Assembly: GCA_964520375.1 (NCBI GenBank)
Contig: CAZFNQ010000007.1
Location: 1-30,399 of the forward strand
DNA: 30,399 bases
Source of the DNA: CAZFNQ01 sp964520375
GTDB lineage: Bacteria > Patescibacteriota > Saccharimonadia > Saccharimonadales > JANWIN01
Direction of reading: 5' to 3'
Shown here one piece after another: positions 30,090 through 30,399 of this stretch (its first letter is position 1; every line of letters starts with the position of its first letter). The translations under genes and the position numbers were made by a program. The notes beneath the pieces were generated by a model, which saw only the letters and a list, made by a program, of their open reading frames with translations, did not search any database and was not told where the DNA came from.

Positions 30090-30118
30090 ACAATAGCACT
30101 CGTTGGCAATATTGTCAA
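30090..30118 (-). promoter_or_regulatory. Promoter of the 102-aa membrane protein gene
   Basis: On the minus strand, TTGACA (30118-30113), a spacer of exactly 17 nt and TATTGT (30095-30090) with TGc before it, then 7 nt to the ATG at 30082. One of the strongest promoters in the window, with no room for a Shine-Dalgarno sequence. Confidence 0.75.
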
Positions 30119-30161
30119 TTCTAGGTTAAATAAAGTATTATTAACAAGCGGCGTTTATGCT

Positions 30162-30245
30162 TGGTGCGCGAGAGAGGACTTGAACCTCCACGCCTTGCGG
30201 CACTTGCCCCTCAGACAAGCGTGTCTACCATTCCACCACTCGCGC
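30162..30245 (-). tRNA. tRNA-Leu (anticodon GAG), copy 1
   Basis: An 84-nt class II tRNA. The acceptor GCGCGAG pairs perfectly with CTCGCGC, then A and an encoded CCA. The anticodon arm is CTTGT-CTGAGGG-GCAAG, giving GAG, which reads CUC/CUU. The variable arm is TGCCGCAAGGCG. Confidence 0.92.
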
Positions 30246-30260
30246 TAGTAATTTCAATCA

Positions 30261-30337
30261 TGGTGGGTGATGAGGGACTCGAACCCCCGACCCTCTCGGT
30301 GTAAACGAGATGCTCTAGCCAACTGAGCTAATCACCC
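30261..30337 (-). tRNA. tRNA-Val (anticodon UAC)
   Basis: A 77-nt tRNA. The acceptor GGGTGAT pairs with ATCACCC, followed by A and CCA. The anticodon arm is TCTCG-TTTACAC-CGAGA with anticodon TAC. D arm AGCTCAGTTGGCTAGAGC and T arm GGGGGTTCGAGTCCC are standard. Confidence 0.95.
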
Positions 30338-30338
30338 T

Positions 30339-30399
30339 TGGTGGGCGAGAGAGGACTTGAACCTCCACGCCTTGCGGCACTTGCCCCTCAGACAAGCGT
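30339..30399 (-). tRNA. tRNA-Leu (anticodon GAG), copy 2, cut by window end
   Basis: The 61 visible nt of the 3' part match copy 1 (30162-30222) except for one base in the acceptor strand (CTCGCCC instead of CTCGCGC). The anticodon GAG, variable arm and CCA are visible; the 5' part lies beyond the window. It lies 1 nt from the tRNA-Val gene. Confidence 0.85.

Noticed and set aside
29820..30248. 142-aa plus-strand open frame
   Set aside because: Its C-terminal part is the antisense translation of the tRNA-Leu gene at 30162-30245, a classic false ORF; the minus-strand gene over the same bases has a strong promoter.

Overview
This 30.4 kb window looks like chromosomal backbone of a Patescibacteria/CPR bacterium, most likely Candidatus Saccharibacteria (TM7). 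The call rests on gene content rather than a marker phylogeny: an FtsA-family gene coupled to a membrane-anchored baseplate-J-like protein, an alanyl-tRNA synthetase that stops right after its editing domain, a short UvrC, a membrane-anchored peptide-binding protein with no permease beside it, and a membrane peptidoglycan hydrolase with LysM and CHAP domains. UGA is used as a normal stop (ruvX, the holin-like gene, secG), so the Gly-UGA code of Gracilibacteria/Absconditabacteria does not apply.

Layout: (1) 1-2320: 3' part of alaS, a small unknown gene, and a convergent RelB/RelE toxin-antitoxin pair. (2) 2418-6867: tight operon ftsA-like / baseplate-J-like / ruvX / mltG, joining division, envelope and DNA repair functions. 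(3) 6909-8210: promoter, ~145-nt structured leader and LysM-CHAP gene. (4) 8267-12755: obgE, an unknown gene, sbcB-like exonuclease I, a small membrane protein, and a lone prephenate dehydratase. (5) 12845-19652: uvrA, an unknown gene, a second toxin-antitoxin pair, dedA, rplY (bL25/CTC) and uvrC. (6) 19705-23568: FemAB-like aminoacyltransferase and two secreted proteins that share an N-terminal cassette of one membrane segment plus a dockerin-like calcium-loop pair, one carrying a beta-helix and the other a phosphoesterase domain. (7) 23639-27263: aminopeptidase P, a holin-4-like membrane protein, secG and a membrane-tethered solute-binding protein. (8) 27306-30399: an AT-rich unknown gene, tRNA-Leu(CAG), a GlcD-like FAD oxidase, a small membrane protein, and a tRNA cluster Leu(GAG)-Val(UAC)-Leu(GAG, cut by the window end).

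The strongest window-wide signal is regulatory. At least 17 genes have a good -10 hexamer (often with an upstream TGn extension) ending only 6-11 nt before the ATG, which implies transcripts with leaders of about 0-5 nt. Leaderless initiation therefore appears to be the default. Clear Shine-Dalgarno sequences are confined to a few genes (mltG, rplY, secG, the small membrane gene at 11607-11849). The LysM-CHAP gene is the outlier, with a long leader whose 5' end can fold into a 12-bp stem.

No CRISPR array, insertion sequence or prophage was found. No stretch above 300 bases lacks a gene; the largest gap (6868-7088) holds the LysM-CHAP promoter and leader. All functional calls come from motif recognition by eye, without database searches.
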